Positions 63,906 through 64,000 of a stretch of DNA of 64,000 nt are shown piece by piece. The stretch spans positions 89,250 through 153,249 of the forward strand of contig NZ_QBKI01000012.1 in assembly GCF_003054055.1 (NCBI RefSeq), read 5' to 3'. The notes beneath the pieces were generated by a model. That model saw only the letters and a list, made by a program, of their open reading frames with translations, was not told the DNA's origin and did no database searches. Each line of letters starts with the position of its first letter. Position 1 is the first letter of the stretch. A program made the translations under genes and the position numbers. The DNA is from Pontibacter mucosus. Lineage in GTDB: Bacteria > Bacteroidota > Bacteroidia > Cytophagales > Hymenobacteraceae.

Positions 63906-64000
63906 ATACTTATACTTATACTTATACTTATACTTATACTTATACTTATACTTATACTTATACTTATACTTATACTTATACTTATACTTATACTTATACT
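63906..64000. repeat. Tandem hexanucleotide array (ATACTT)n
   Basis: The hexamer ATACTT repeats without interruption from 63906 to the window end, about 15.8 units (95 bases), and may continue beyond. Each junction gives TATACTT, the dispersed heptamer. It is upstream of the PhoX-like gene. Expansion and contraction by slippage are plausible. Confidence 0.95.

Larger units (their letters stand above)
1..64000. repeat. Dispersed heptamer AAGTATA / TATACTT (whole window)
   Basis: By hand count there are about 145-150 copies outside the terminal tandem array, in near-equal numbers on both strands. A random sequence of about 53% GC would hold about 6. Copies lie in intergenic DNA and inside genes (for example 5331, 6100, 6616, 6697, 6826 in the sulfatase gene). 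Flanks are often A-rich (AAAGTATAAA) but only the seven bases are constant. Some copies overlap as the palindrome AAGTATACTT (227-236, 55989, 56790, 58137, 58853). Others form inverted pairs or direct overlaps such as AAGTATAAGTATA near 13950. The count is manual and may be off by several. The function is unknown. Confidence 0.85.

Noticed and set aside
63906..64000. Terminal array as a CRISPR
   Set aside because: The units are 6 bp and adjacent, without spacers, so it is a simple-sequence repeat.
1..64000. AAGTATA motif as -10/-7 promoter boxes
   Set aside because: The motif occurs in both orientations and deep inside genes, and it does not match TAnnTTTG.

Overview
The window looks like a 64 kb chromosomal piece of an aerobic member of the Bacteroidota, most likely the Cytophagales (Pontibacter/Hymenobacteraceae-like). 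This is an inference from: a clear TTTG-N19-TAnnTTTG promoter, a TonB-dependent receptor with a CarboxypepD_reg-like domain, DUF1573 and DUF779 proteins, a fused alpha/beta E1 dehydrogenase, UMF1-type MFS, and a moderately high GC (about 53% by eye). No rRNA, tRNA, CRISPR array, prophage or transposase gene was seen.

Layout. 0-10 kb: end of an SDR gene, fused E1 dehydrogenase, DUF1573 protein, alanine dehydrogenase, LTA-synthase-like sulfatase, a 45-bp inverted-repeat element, an HsdR_N-like protein, AMP nucleosidase and a lipoprotein amidohydrolase. 10-20 kb: an apparent three-gene minus-strand unit (two tandem paralogues of unknown function plus a UMF1 transporter), a divergent 51-aa ORF, then an oligopeptide-type ABC transporter (binding protein and two permeases). 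20-35 kb: MsrA, a PAS/GAF histidine kinase, an SDR, a probable cyanophycin/arginine-peptide degradation locus (isoaspartyl peptidase, pentein hydrolase, 4-TM protein, cyanophycinase), beta-carbonic anhydrase, a multi-PAS NarL-type kinase with its convergent response regulator, and a TspO-like protein. 35-45 kb: TonB receptor, then membrane proteins on the minus strand (CNNM/CorC, CPA1 antiporter, TerC/Alx, DctA/GltP symporter, DedA, TatA). 45-53 kb: umuDC with a candidate operator, two cold-shock-domain genes, protoglobin, DUF779 plus a frameshifted aldehyde dehydrogenase and a divergent AraC regulator. 53-64 kb: LpxH-like phosphoesterase and a glycosyltransferase, GH1, a porin-like protein, GH3, M20 peptidase and a Tat-exported PhoX-like protein.

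The most striking signal is not a gene. The heptamer AAGTATA (or its complement TATACTT) occurs roughly 150 times, in both orientations, between and inside genes, where about 6 would be expected by chance at this composition. It forces otherwise rare codons (ATA-CTT, AGT-ATA), often occurs as inverted pairs forming hairpins at gene ends, is absent from several multi-kb stretches, and the window ends in a pure tandem array of the same unit (ATACTT, about 16 copies). It resembles in behaviour the DNA uptake sequences of Neisseria or Pasteurellaceae, but has a different sequence and unknown role.
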